A stretch of DNA of 64,000 bases from Endothia cerciana (taxonomy: Eukaryota > Ascomycota > Sordariomycetes > Diaporthales > Cryphonectriaceae), in NCBI GenBank assembly GCA_026119935.1, contig JALRMH010000017.1, positions 124,001 through 188,000 on the forward strand. The letters are read 5' to 3'. The notes under the pieces were generated by a model, which worked only from the letters and a program-made list of their open reading frames with translations, had not been told where the DNA came from and did no database searches. The translations under genes and the position numbers were made by a program. Every line of letters starts with the position of its first letter. The first letter of the stretch is position 1. Shown here piece after piece: positions 44,819 to 55,789 of the stretch.

Positions 44819-47780
44819 ATGTCTGGCAACGAGGTCAAGGTATGGTATACACCAGAGCGTCATCATCCACGTGCTGGTCTCATAGTTACATGTTAATCAT
44901 CTCATACAGTTCGGAGATGGAACCAGCTCCACCGCGAGCTTCGAGGACGTTGGCCCTAACGAGGCCGCGGTCAGGGATCTAGTTGTTCTTGATCCTCATC
45001 CCAAGGCGAGGCAGGCCAGGTCTACGGAAGTGCCGCAGATCCGATACGTTCTCCGGTACAAAGGCGTCGGTGGCAACATAATCGAGTGTATGTCCGCCGG
45101 GAAAAACCGATCCAGCATTGCTGAAAGATACTGAGTACGCATCCAGCCCGCGAGAGCGACAAGCCCCTCGATAATGCTGCAGAGCCCTCCTGCGACCAGG
45201 TGGCTGCCGCTCAGAAGCCTGTCCTGGAGGTCATCACGACGGTCGTGGCCATCAAGAAGCACAACAGCTCTGACGATGACGATATCATTTCAACCTCGGA
45301 CAGCTCAAGCTTCGTGAGCGAAGACCACGCCGACGTGAATGAACACGCCCACTTCAAGAAAGTCGGCAGGGCCGAGTATGTCCAGCCCGGGACTTTGATT
45401 TCCTCTTCTGGTGGATAAGGCACTGCTCAGGGGTCGCGGCATCGGTCGCAAAAGCGATCATCCTCAGCCTTCGTCCCGCAGCGCTCCCTGTGACTCTTGA
45501 AATCCTCACAAGGAATATCCCCGAAATAGGGCATGCTAACACTCCCGTCGTGAGCTAGGATGGTTGTCCATTCAAAGCATCTGATTGCTGCCTTCAACGC
45601 CGTCATCGGGTCATACCCAGGAACAAACTTCCTCCGCGATAGTGTCACCATCAAGGACCCGTACTATCCGCTCGTGCACCACCGCGACGCCCTGTCACGC
45701 TATCGCATCGCGCAGCCCGCCTGCCACGATGACGAGTACGCGGCAACCACAGCTCAGCATATCGATGTGCTCCTTGGATATCTGGATAAGACCTACGGCA
45801 CTCTTATCCGCGAGGAGGAGGCTCGCTATAGGAGGAGCCCGCCGGTCGCGACGTTTGAGTGGCTCTGGCTTCTGCTCAAGCCGGGCGAGGTTGTATACAG
45901 GCAGATCCATAATGTCTGGACGGCATTTGTCGTCGACAAGGTTACCACCTATTACCGCGGTGATAGCGGCAAGGTGAAGAAATACGAGGTTGGGTGCTGG
46001 GACATCCGGTATCGCCGGGAACGCATGCGGCGCTGTTCGAGTGTGTTCAATGTCGCGACCTTTCCCGGGGAGCAGACCATGCACACCCTGCCGATTATCC
46101 CTGCTGCATTCTTTCCGGAGGACATGGTTAAGCAGGGTGGTCTAACCATGGCTCAGAAGCAGATCCAGATGGGTAAGCTGTACTGGGAGCTGGTCAAGCG
46201 GCCGTCTTATAAGGACTATGACGGGCAGCTGGTCGATAGGGATGGGCTGAGGGCTGGTCTCGTAAGTACTATTTCTACCGTGTATGTTTATCGATGAGTT
46301 TGAACATCCCACAGAGGCAAAACTACAGGCGGAAAATGGCTTCAGATGGTCTAGCCTCGGAACTACCAATACCTGGCGCATTGGTATCCATCTAGGGTAA
46401 CTCGTCTTCTCTTGTATTGGATAGGCCTTCCTCCAAAGGATAGTGGCTCTTCTGCCCACAGCTGCCCGAGAGCCTTTGCGAGACATACTTTCGCCTCTAC
46501 CTGAACCATCCTCCGTCATAACACTGACCTTGATCTAGTTGAGCGGCCGCGTTATCGTCGACGCCGAGGGCTACGATCGTTTCGGCACCCAAGCGCCGGA
46601 TCAGCGCACGCGACACCCTCCACTACTTCCCAACCCACACATCATGCCCATGCGCCCCGTGGGTGCCCTACCCCAATTCGGCCCCCGTTGCAGCTGTACC
46701 GCGTGCATCCAACACAATCCCGATCGCGATACACCGGGCCCGCTCGCGGACTTCGAGGAACGCAACCCGCTCGAGCATGAGCCGCCGAGTAATGACTTGT
46801 ACTACCTCGTCTGTTCTCCTGACATCCCGGCTCTGGTCCTGTCAGACCGCCGCTGGGGCCACGTCAGCCTCGACCACCTGTCGGAGGTGAACTGCGACAC
46901 CGAGGCGTTCAAGTACCTCGTCCTCGACCCGGGGGTCAAGCTCACCGTCAAGTCCCTCATCGGGAAATTCGCCTCCGCCGACGGCAAGGTCTCCCCGTGG
47001 CCGCATGACTTTGTCAGGAACAAGGGCGAGGGCCGCATCTTCCTCCTCCACGGGAGCCCCGGCGTCGGGAAGACCTGCACGGCCGAGTGCGTCGCGGAGC
47101 TCACCCGCCGGCCGCTGCTGTCCATCACCAGCGGCGACCTGACCCCCTCCGACGTCCTGGAGCGGAACCTGGGGTACTTCCTCACGCTGGGCGAGCGCTA
47201 CGGCGCGCTCGTGCTGCTGGACGAGGCCGACGTGTACCTCGAGAAGCGCCGCCCGCGCGACCTCAGGCGCAACGCCCTCGTGAGCGTGTTCCTGCGGGCC
47301 CTCGAGTACTACCGCGGGGTGCTGTTCCTCACCACCAACCGCGTCGAGTCGTTCGACCCGGCCTTCACGAGCCGGATCCACGTCGCGCTGCACTACAGGC
47401 GCCTGACGGGCGCCGACCGGGCGCGGATCTGGGCCAACAACTTCGACCGCCTGGAGCGGGACAGCGCCGGCAAGGTCTTCATCCGCCCCAGCGCGCGGGA
47501 GTACGTCCTCGAGCGCGGCGGGGAGGGCGAGGTGGGCGAGCTGAGGTGGAACGGCAGGGAGATCCGGAACGCGCTGCAGACGGCCGTGGCGCTCGCCGAG
47601 ACGGAGGCCGTGGACGAGGGCCTTGAGAGGGTGGGCGTTGCGGAACAGCACCTGAGGCAGGTGGTCAAGATGAGTAGGGGTTTCAAGGAGTTCCTACGGG
47701 AGAAGAGGGGATTCGGTGACGAGGAGGACGAGGAGAGCGACGAGGGGAAGGATGACGTGAGTATTGAGGGTTTCCCGTAG
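44819..47780 (+). CDS. AAA+ ATPase with N-terminal DUF7025-like region
   Basis: ATP-driven remodelling protein of a large filamentous-fungal family of unknown substrate. Likely exons: 44819-44839 (MSGNEVK), about 44911-45087, about 45148-45410, about 45554-46261 and 46539-47780; the third intron is the least certain. The N-terminal part is acidic (SSDDDDIISTSDSSS). The segment HSKHLIAAFNAVIGSYPGTNF, then PYYPLVHHRDAL and TFEWLWLLLKPGEVVYR, matches the DUF7025 layout. The ATPase has Walker A GSPGVGKT, Walker B VLLDEADVYLEKR, sensor TTNR and arginine-finger region FTSRIH. The lid follows (RWNGREIRNALQTAVALA), and the end is acidic. The fourth intron, 277 nt, is unusually long here. Third positions of the last exon are strongly G/C. 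Confidence 0.85.
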
Positions 47781-48822
47781 GTAGGGTGCAGGTCTTCTGT
47801 CTGGTCTGGTGATGCCTAGGTAGCGTAACATGTGGATATGGTCGTAGCAAAGAATTATGCTTCACAGGACCCGAATAATAGGAAGTCCTTTCATGATAAT
47901 CTCCTGTCAGATCACCCTAAGTGAGAAAGGAAATTGTTAAGTAATCTCCTGTGAGACTTGAGCCTTTCGACATCCACCGACAGGGCCCTCTTCCACAAAA
48001 TAAACGCCATGCGCACGTCCGGTACTTTTTCGTGATCTGCATACATTATCTAGAGGTCTTCTGTGTAGTTTCCCTTCCCATATATCCTGTTTCTCCTTTC
48101 CTCTGCCGGGGTATAGGGATTCCGATGGTTAGTGAGAAGGCAACCTAGGCGGGTTCTTTCTGCAAAAAGTCTGACCACCTCGAGATCCCCATTTGTGAGC
48201 AGAAGTGTACAGCACAGTAATTTTCCCTGTCCGGATCCAACACGTCGTTTAAAGATCAATCGAAGAGAGGCGGGACAGCCTGGGTCCTTGAACGGAGGGA
48301 TGAGGACCCTCAAGACAACCTGAAGCGCAGAATGCAATATCCGAAGTCCTGCCCGCTTCTTCCGATCTCGTCCTGACGGGGAGCATATACAAACCTGACC
48401 TTCATGGGCGCAAAGAAGGGATGAGAGACCAGCACTGGGTAGACCGTAGACATGGGGGCCTCGGGACGCAATGGCTTTGCCGATTTCGTCTACAACTTCG
48501 TGCAGTCGCGCACTGATCAGAGCGGTGGCGAGGACCACAGGTTCCTTGTCTGGCACTCCGACACGGCCTGCTTTGAGAAGATTCTCAGGGAGAAACTGCT
48601 CCCTGACAGGTTCCGTGGCTCTTCCGATGATCTCGACAAGCTCTGCATCTGCATGAAAGTGGCACGGCAGGCGCTGAACCAGGAGCCCGAGGTGGTTTCC
48701 CACCTACTCATTCCAGCATGGTATGGGGTCGCCGTCAAGGAACTACTTCACTCCCCAGATGCACCTCAGGCTCTGCGAATAATGGGGCTCGAACACCACG
48801 GCGACCCTTTGGTGTCATCCAA

Positions 48823-48837
48823 CCCCCCCCCCCCCCC
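48823..48837. repeat. C15 tract inside a reading frame
   Basis: Fifteen C in a row, coding polyproline in the frame that starts at 48452. It is the only long G/C tract of this window that lies within a plausible coding frame, apart from the C9 at 63173-63181 in the C2H2 gene. Confidence 0.9.
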
Positions 48838-49138
48838 GAGGCCCAGAGGAATCTCCCAGACGGCGTTAAGGATGTCCTAGAGATCCTGAAGGCCACAACA
48901 GCAAAGCAGCCGTTGCTTCTGGAGCAACTTGGATGTTTGGTGGCGCGGGAGCCAATGGGGCTTGTGCTGCTGTAGGAGTTGGCATTAGCTCCGTGACCGG
49001 TGTGGGCTTCCTTGTCGTTCCTATCTGGTGGGGATCAGTTGCACTCGTCGGTGCTCCTGCTGCGATTGGTGCTGCAAAAGCTATCTATGGTCTGCTTCGC
49101 CTCGGATTCGCCTCGGATTCGCCTCGGATTCTCGGTCC

Positions 49139-49140
<2 letters not shown>

Positions 49141-49170
<30 letters not shown>
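49141..49170. repeat. (GA)n microsatellite
   Basis: About fifteen GA units. Directly before it lie three near-copies of CGCCTCGGATT (from about 49097), and shortly after it GAGCAGAG repeats, so the region is locally prone to slippage. Confidence 0.9.
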
Positions 49171-49173
<3 letters not shown>

Positions 49174-49193
49174 TGAGCTCAGAGGTTGGCTAG

Positions 49194-49776
49194 CGTTCTT
49201 GAGCAGAGGAGCAGAGGAGCAGAGCCTATACATTGAACGCGATGGGTCCGACTCTGTAGCAACGAAGGATCCTGTTGATTTGTGCACGCAGGGCGGTCAA
49301 GAGGTCCTCATTTACTAGGCAACATCGATCAAGGTGTCTGTTCGGGTTATCGAGCTCGCGTTCGATGTGTATCATATTAATTGCTGGAAAGCTGTCCTGT
49401 CTACAGCCATCTGATTATCTAAACCTGTGTATCTTCAGCCCATGGCACTTGCGATAGGTATGGTCCCTTATCCAATCCCTTTCAGGCAGTGCGCAGTTCT
49501 GCTGTCATCTCCAAGTTGGCCTTGTGCGGGCGGACGTCATGTTCATTCGGCGGGATTTTACCCCCCCGGAAGCCAGCTCCCAACGTACCTCAGCATGCCT
49601 CCTTAGCCGACGATACGCTTGTGCAGCTGTGCAATGTTGATACTGGCGGACAGCCTGCCCTGTCCTTATTGCTGTGTCATTGCCATACTCGTGGAGATGG
49701 CATACGACTATGACATCCAATTCAGACATCCTCATGATGCCGCGTGTTGTCCAAACGTGCTGGCCGGGTCGTGTAT
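49194..49776. other. Intergenic region, no gene seen
   Basis: Lies between the frame-broken plus-strand gene and the 3' end of dus3. No coherent frame or RNA gene is visible. Confidence 0.4.
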
Positions 49777-52214
49777 CTAGCCCTCAGCCTCCACCTCGTA
49801 GGCATTTGACTTGTGCTTCGGCTCAAACTTGAAGCCGTCCGGAGCCGGGCCCAGGAACATCTCACTATCAAACAGAGTCAGCCATCAGCCGGTAAAAATC
49901 TACATATTCAGCTTATCAGCCTACCTGATCTTGATCCAATCCTTGTAGTTGTTACTTGCAAGGAGCGTCTCCAGATCGTCTCTTCCCCGGTACGCAGGCG
50001 GACGGTCATTGATCTTGGGCGGGAGGTGCTCAAGCAAACCGATCGGGATGTATCGGTGCGTGAAACTGAGGTACTCCAGCAGGAACTTGCGCGTAGCACC
50101 GATGCCCATCTCGTCACTGCCCCAGCACTCGATGCCGTAGCGGGCGAACTTCTCGACGTAGGACAGGCGCTCGCTGGCCGACTTGTCCAGGTACTGGCCC
50201 CGCTCTATCTCTTCGAAGATCCAGGGCTTGATCAGCGCACCGCGGGCGATCATGACGGTGTCCACGCGGGCGTTGTCGATGTGGTCGAAGTAGTCGATGT
50301 GCGAGTAACAGTCGCCGTTGCCGATGAAGAACATCTTCTCGCCGTTGGCCAACGTGCTGGCGTCGGGCTCGCGCACGGTATCGGTGAGCGCGGCCCTCTC
50401 CTCCTTGTACTGCTGGATCGTAGCCGCACAGCTGGCGATGTACGTCCAGTCGGCGGCGGAGCGGTAGCGCTGCTGGCGGGACCGGCCGTGGAGGGTGATG
50501 GCCGCGCAGCCGGGGGCGCCGACTGCGCTGCTGGCCTCGGAGTCGCCGAAGGCGAGCCGCTCGATGGTCTTCCGCGCCGTCGGCTTGCCGTCCTTCACGC
50601 CCAGGCGCAGCTTGCAGGTGATAGGCACCTCGCCCGAGACGGCGTTCATACCGCGGATCATGCGCTCGAGCTTTGAGGGTGCGTCGAGGAGGGCGGAGCC
50701 CGCCCCCTGCTTGAAAACCATGTCGATGGGGCAGCCGCAGTTGAGGTCGACGAGGCGGAGGTGGGGGAGGGACTCGGCGAGGGCTTGCGTGGTCTTGAGG
50801 GCGACCCATGGCTGGTTGGCAGCGATCTGTGCGCCGAACCTCAGGTCTCGCGAGTTGTCGTAGCCGGGCGGCGCGGCGCTGTGGTTCTCAAAACGTGGAG
50901 GTGTGGTTTCGGACTCGTGAGCTTTCAACAAAGCCCATTCCTGTTTTTGACCCTGTAGGGCGTGCAACCCGACCGCCATTTCTGAGTAAGTCAGCCCTGC
51001 TCCGAGCTCGACACACAGCCGGCGGAAAGGCAGATTGCCCTGGGTGGTGAGGGGTGCGAGGACTGGGGTCTCGCGGCCGAAGTAGACCCGTCGCTTCTCG
51101 GATGCCTTGAAGGGAGGGTCGACAAACGCGGCGCGGTACTCCTCAACCTTGTCGTTGTACGACTTTGGACCTCCATCCGTGGTCTTGGAGTTGAAGATCT
51201 TGCGCATAAGGCCGGTATCCTTCTCCAGCCAGTCGACATACGTCTGCGACTTTGAAAAATCGACCCTCTTTCTCGACAGTTCGATCTTCCTCTCTGCCGA
51301 TATGGTGTTGACGATACCAGGGAAGCCGTCCTCTCCGCCGAGTTTCGTCTTCTTGCGGTCAGGATCCTTGAGCAACACCAACTCCTTTGTGCCGTCCGCG
51401 TGTGTCAGCTCGGTCGAATGAGACTTGACGAACAAACACTTCCATCCCATAGGGCAGTCCCCAGAGACCTCGTAGATGGGGCATTTCCCGTCGAACACCT
51501 CGAGGTCGGGCCGGCGGCCGTCTGCGAGGTACTCACGGAGGTTGTGGTGGAGATTACAGCGGCGGTCCTCCTTGTCGAACTTGCAGTCGCGGGGGGAGCG
51601 CTCGTTGGTAAAGGCGCGCGAGTGACACAGGCCCTTGGCGTCCTGAGAGCGGCCGAAGTCTCGCTTCTCGTTGACACCGCGTTTCTTCTTCTTCCTCTTT
51701 CCGCCGTCGCCGGCGGTGTCCCTACCGCGATCTCGAGGATCGGTAGTCTTGGCCTCTGCAGCATCATCGTCGACCTCGCCATCTCCATCCGCGACGCGGT
51801 TAGCGACTCGGATCAGATATCTGGGTTCCGAGTCAGCAGGCTGGTCGCACTTGGCCGTCTGCCCGATCGAACTCACTCTTGCTTGACGGGCGCTGTGCCC
51901 TTGGGCAGTGCCCTCGTGCCGCCCTCGCCTCCCTCTACGCCGTCCTTCGTCTTAAGAAGATCGCCAACCTCGTCCTTGCTCTCAGACGGGACCTTAGACT
52001 CAGCCGCCTTGGGCTCGGTCTCGCCTACGGCCTTCGACTGAGCGTCAACCTTGGCGTTTGTCTCAACGGGACCGTCCTGTACACTGTCCTGTGTGCCTGT
52101 CTTGACCCTCTTGGCATTGGAATCGTCCTCGTTGTCAAGTGGCCGCTTGGTGCCCTGCTGGCTCTGGTCACCATCGAGTCTGGCTGCCTGAGCAGCATCG
52201 TTGATCTCCTCCAT
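49777..52214 (-). CDS. dus3: tRNA-dihydrouridine(47) synthase Dus3
   Basis: FMN- and NADPH-dependent enzyme that reduces uridine 47 in the variable loop of tRNAs. Exons 52214-51877, 51820-49925 and 49864-49777 join in frame over introns of 56 and 60 nt, giving 773 residues. The N-terminal 150 residues are acidic and Lys-rich. Two CCCH-type fingers typical of Dus3 follow (CHSRAFTNERSPRDCKFD with CNLHH, and CPIYEVSGDCPMGWKCLFVKSH). The Dus barrel starts at about residue 360 (RETPVLAPLTTQGNLPFRRL). NCGCP carries the catalytic Cys, TCKLRLG and TLHGRSRQQRY bind tRNA and FMN, and FIGNGD and MIARGALIKPWIF are further FMN-site motifs. The end is FLGPAPDGFKFEPKHKSNAYE. No defect is seen. Confidence 0.96.
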
Positions 52215-53320
52215 GTTGGGATGCTTGGTGGTTGAGTGGTCGAAACAAGGCAGAGATGGCTTGCAGGTAAATGCTGGTGTTGAGTTTCTGTTCTGGCCGG
52301 TGGGTTATCTCATCAATCTCCCTTTTTCCTTTCCAACTTTCTCTGGCGTGGTCAATGAATGAGATTTCCAGGTCAAGTTTTTTGAGATGCCTGCCCCCTG
52401 CACAATCGTACTGCGGTACCATCGATTGATTGATTACCTGCAACTGGCATCTGGTTCAGCTGCATCTGACTGCTGCAGAAAAAAAAACCACCCCGCAGCA
52501 GCCGCTGTGGGGTTCAGGGTCGCCCTGGTGGCCCTGCAACCTCGCAGCCAGGAGGCGCTAGAAAGAAGGAATGGGCGGGCCTGCAGCTGTGGATCTCAGG
52601 CACGCCTGTGGCGAGGCTGAAGGGCATCAACTGATCTGCACTTCAGCCTGACCGCGATCTTGACGTTGGGTCGGAGACAGGGCCCTCGTTCAGATCCGAT
52701 GTAACATACAGAGCAGGTGTGATCTAGCTCCGACCACACGATTCATGTCATTGGACAAGCCCTTCGACGTCTGATACGCAACCAGCTCGGCGCCCTCGGG
52801 AACACCTCTGCACGGGTGAATGACAGGTTGGGGCGCTGTGTCCTCTGGACTGGAGGCCCCATCCGCTTCCACCTGGGGGATCCAGAGGACCTGTATCTCG
52901 TCAGCCGTCAACACAGGAGGACCTGGGAGAGGTCGAGGTGCCGAGGTCGGGGCGCCGAGGTCGAGGTAAGGTTCTTACATGATGGTATCAGGGACGCATT
53001 GGGCATCCCGGGGCCCGGCTGTCAGGGGTCGGGCCATGGCGGGCCCCATCCTGCTGACCACTGCAGAGACGTCCCGTCCTGGTTACACTGCGCGTCCCTT
53101 CTCAACCCTGCCTGCCTCGACTTCATGCAACTCTCGCAAGCTGGCACGCTCGGGGCCCCTTCTCCCTCCGCCGCCCTCCTCTCGACCACCCCCACCTCCT
53201 CATACAGCCAACAACAGCTGCCGCCCTGCCGCCCTGCCGCCCCTCCCTCTGTCCCTGGCGACAGACTCCTGCAAACCACCGCCCCCGTGCTAATGAGGTC
53301 TACGCCTGTCCCAACCCACC
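52215..53320. promoter_or_regulatory. Shared upstream region of dus3 and the kelch gene
   Basis: About 1.1 kb between divergent starts. Around 52925-52970 there is a short GAGGTCGAGGTGCCGAGGTCGGGGCGCCGAGGTCG-type imperfect repeat of about 10 bp units. The 200 bp before 53321 are C-rich and T-rich, which is typical of a fungal leader. No gene is supported, although 52816-53328 is open on the plus strand. Confidence 0.4.
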
Positions 53321-55096
53321 ATGGCTGATCAGGCAGCCAAGACCAAAGACATCGCCGTCGACAGGGAAGCCTCACCACTCGCCACCAAGACGATCCGCTC
53401 CCAGAAGATCTCCATATCGTCGCCCACAGAGCCTGGATCTGCACCTGCCGTCTCCTTCTCCAAGGACATCGCCACCGAGTCGATACCGCCCCCCGTACCA
53501 CGAAGCCACACCCCCGGCCACCTAGCCTCCAGGAGCTCGACCTCCAGACGGAAAACCTCCACATCCGACCTCTCCATAAGGCAGAGGGCAGCCTCGGCCG
53601 TTGCCACTGCCGCTGCCGCTGCCGCTCCTTCTTCTTCGTCTTCTCCTCAGGCGGGATCCCCCAAGGGTGCCCCACCCGTGAGCATCAGGAACACGGCCGT
53701 ACGGGAGAACGGCGAGCAGGATGCGGACGCCCTCCAGAGACCAGCGTCGTCATCGGGGCGGGATAGGGATGGCTCGACAGGCCGGCGGCCCCCAGCCCTA
53801 CGATCGACATCGGCGATAGCCGGCAAACCCAGCACGGCGTCTGCAGGATCAGCCGCCAATTTCGCGGGCAGCACCGGCGCCAACGGCACGAGCAGCAACA
53901 CCACCAAGCCCATAACCACATCCACCGCCTCCACCACCTCCACCACCCAACGCTCATCCGCGGCCAGGTCCGCGAAACGCTCCTCCGCCTCCTCAGCCTA
54001 CAGACCCTTCCCGCCGCTTGCCTCTCCCCCCTCCGGAGCCGATGTACCCTCCGCGCCGTCATCGGGCATGTACTGGTCGAAGGCACCCGTATCCGGGCAG
54101 GGGCACCCCTCGCTCCGCGCCCACACGACCACCATAATCGGCTCCAACGTCTACGTGTTCGGCGGCTGCGACAGCCGGTGCTGCTTCAACGACCTGTACG
54201 TCCTCGACGCCGACGCCTTCCACTGGTCGCGGCCCTACGTGTCCGGCGACGTCCCCGTGCCCCTGCGCGCCATGACGTGCACGGCGGTCGGCAAGAAGCT
54301 CGTCATCTTCGGCGGCGGCGACGGCCCGGCGTACTACAACGACGTGTACGTGCTGGACACGGTGAACTTCCGCTGGACGAGGCCGCGTATCGTGGGCGAC
54401 CGCGTTCCCTCTAAGAGGAGGGCGCACACCGCGTGCCTGTACAAGAACGGGATCTACGTGTTCGGCGGCGGCGACGGGGTCCGGGCCCTGAACGACATCT
54501 GGCGGCTGGACGTGAGCGACCTGACCAAGATGAGCTGGAAGCTGATCTCCAGCCCGACGGATGGCTCCGCGACGTCCTCCCCCGGCAAGTCGCTTGCGCC
54601 CGGCGGCACGACGCCCGGTGTCGGGAGCGGCAAGGACCTGCGGCCCAAGGCCAGGGGCTACCACACGTCGAACATCGTCGACGGGAAGCTGATCATCTTC
54701 GGCGGCTCGGACGGCGGGGAGTGCTTCAACGACGTGTGGGTGTACGACATCGAGACGCACGTGTGGAAGGCGGCGCCGGTGTCCGGGACGTTCCGGCGGC
54801 TGTCCCACACGGCGACGATAGTCGGGTCCTACCTCTTCGTGATAGGCGGCCACGACGGGAGCGAGTACTCCAACGACGTGCTGCTCCTCAACCTGGTCCA
54901 GATGACCTGGGACAAGCGCAAGGTCTACGGGCTCACGCCCAGCGGGAGGGGGTATCACGGGACGGTGCTGCACGACAGCCGCCTGCTGACCATTGGCGGG
55001 TTCGACGGCGGCGAGGTGTTTGGTGACGTGTGGATACTGGAGATGGCCGTCCACGCGTATTACTCGCAGATCAGCCACTTCCAGATCGACGTTTAG
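53321..55096 (+). CDS. Kelch-repeat beta-propeller protein
   Basis: Single exon, 591 residues, with start context CACCATGG. The N-terminal 240 residues are Ser/Thr/Ala/Pro-rich and probably disordered (SRSSTSRRKTSTSDLSIRQR, long Ala and Ser runs). A propeller follows from about residue 245: YWSKAPVSGQGHPSLRAHTT, then six blades each with a GG pair and a downstream W (VYVFGGCDS, LVIFGGGDG, IYVFGGGDG, LIIFGGSDG, LFVIGGHDG and LLTIGGFDGG). Such propellers are protein-binding scaffolds; in fungi some work in cell polarity or Ras signalling (Kel, Tea1 and Ral2 types), but the sequence alone does not choose. No BTB, coiled-coil or catalytic domain is attached. A (GA)n run starts directly after the stop. 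Confidence 0.88.
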   Translation: MADQAAKTKDIAVDREASPLATKTIRSQKISISSPTEPGSAPAVSFSKDIATESIPPPVPRSHTPGHLASRSSTSRRKTSTSDLSIRQRAASAVATAAAAAAPSSSSSPQAGSPKGAPPVSIRNTAVRENGEQDADALQRPASSSGRDRDGSTGRRPPALRSTSAIAGKPSTASAGSAANFAGSTGANGTSSNTTKPITTSTASTTSTTQRSSAARSAKRSSASSAYRPFPPLASPPSGADVPSAPSSGMYWSKAPVSGQGHPSLRAHTTTIIGSNVYVFGGCDSRCCFNDLYVLDADAFHWSRPYVSGDVPVPLRAMTCTAVGKKLVIFGGGDGPAYYNDVYVLDTVNFRWTRPRIVGDRVPSKRRAHTACLYKNGIYVFGGGDGVRALNDIWRLDVSDLTKMSWKLISSPTDGSATSSPGKSLAPGGTTPGVGSGKDLRPKARGYHTSNIVDGKLIIFGGSDGGECFNDVWVYDIETHVWKAAPVSGTFRRLSHTATIVGSYLFVIGGHDGSEYSNDVLLLNLVQMTWDKRKVYGLTPSGRGYHGTVLHDSRLLTIGGFDGGEVFGDVWILEMAVHAYYSQISHFQIDV

Positions 55097-55098
55097 AT

Positions 55099-55139
<41 letters not shown>

Positions 55140-55789
55140 CCCGCGCGGGGACCCCGGAAGCCGTCGGCCGGTCGCATGTGGCAGAGGCGACATCTGGGCC
55201 TGCCTGCTCTGGCGGGGATATAGGAATGGAGGACTGACCGTGCGATGGACGGACTGCTCGAGCGGCGTTGCGACTGTGTTGTTGATACCCGTTCCTTGCC
55301 TTGTACCTTGTTACTTACGGCCGGCGAATATCTGCTTTATATGTCGTCCATGACTGTATAGTATGGCGCTAGAGGGTGTTTGATTGATCTCAAAATAAAG
55401 AGGGGCAAAGGGGGGGGGGGGGAAGCGAAGGAAGAGCGATGGTCAGGTAGAAGAGAATCTATTACGATCGTGTGATCTTATCAACGTGTCGAACTCTCTT
55501 GAGTTCTTTCCCAAGCCGTGATATATCCTGTCCCTCTTTTTGTCCCCCCAGCGCAGCCCCTAAAAATGAAACACCACCCCGAGGATTTCATAAATCGGTG
55601 ACCTAAAAAAAAAAGAAAAAAAAAAAAAAAGCCGCCAGTCCTGACGCCCGATGCACAGAAACAGCGCTCCGGTTCTCCTTTCTTTTTCCTCTTGGAATCA
55701 AAACCCATGCCACGTTCTATATGCTAGTTGCCGGTTGCCAAAAATACGTAATGACGCCTCGGTGATGCATATACTACGATGTCAGCCAT
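55097..55789. other. Intergenic region between convergent genes, with (GA)n and a G13 tract
   Basis: GA repeats occupy about 55101-55132, G13 lies at 55410-55422, and A-rich runs occur at 55605-55630. No gene is seen. The region carries the 3' ends of the kelch gene and rcf2. Confidence 0.5.

Larger units (their letters stand above)
48452..49193 (+). pseudogene. Frame-broken gene with C15 tract and glycine-zipper hydrophobic tail
   Basis: The first frame starts at ATG 48452 and reads a folded-looking protein: FADFVYNFVQSRTDQSGGED, HRFLVWHSDTACFEKILREK and FRGSSDDLDKLCICMKVARQ. It then enters a C15 run (48823-48837) and stops at 48880. In the next frame, which would follow a one-base length change in the run, coding-like sense continues as EAQRNLPDGVKDVLEILKAT. 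A further shift gives GGAGANGACAAVGVGISSVT and IWWGSVALVGAPAAIGAAKA, a hydrophobic glycine-zipper-like segment, then a (GA)n run read as alternating Arg-Glu and a stop at 49193. I read it as one gene broken by tract slippage and at least one more indel. The antisense frame at 48050-48703 is open but less protein-like. Confidence 0.45.

Noticed and set aside
46842..47651. 269-codon minus-strand frame
   Set aside because: It is the antisense shadow of the GC-rich AAA+ ATPase exon.
48050..48703. 217-codon minus-strand frame antisense to the C15-containing gene
   Set aside because: The plus-strand frame has the more protein-like pattern (HRFLVWHSDTACFEKIL, SSDDLDKL). Both being open is common in GC-rich coding DNA. 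Not fully excluded.
49813..50676. 287-codon plus-strand frame
   Set aside because: It lies antisense within dus3 and is a shadow of that strongly biased coding sequence.
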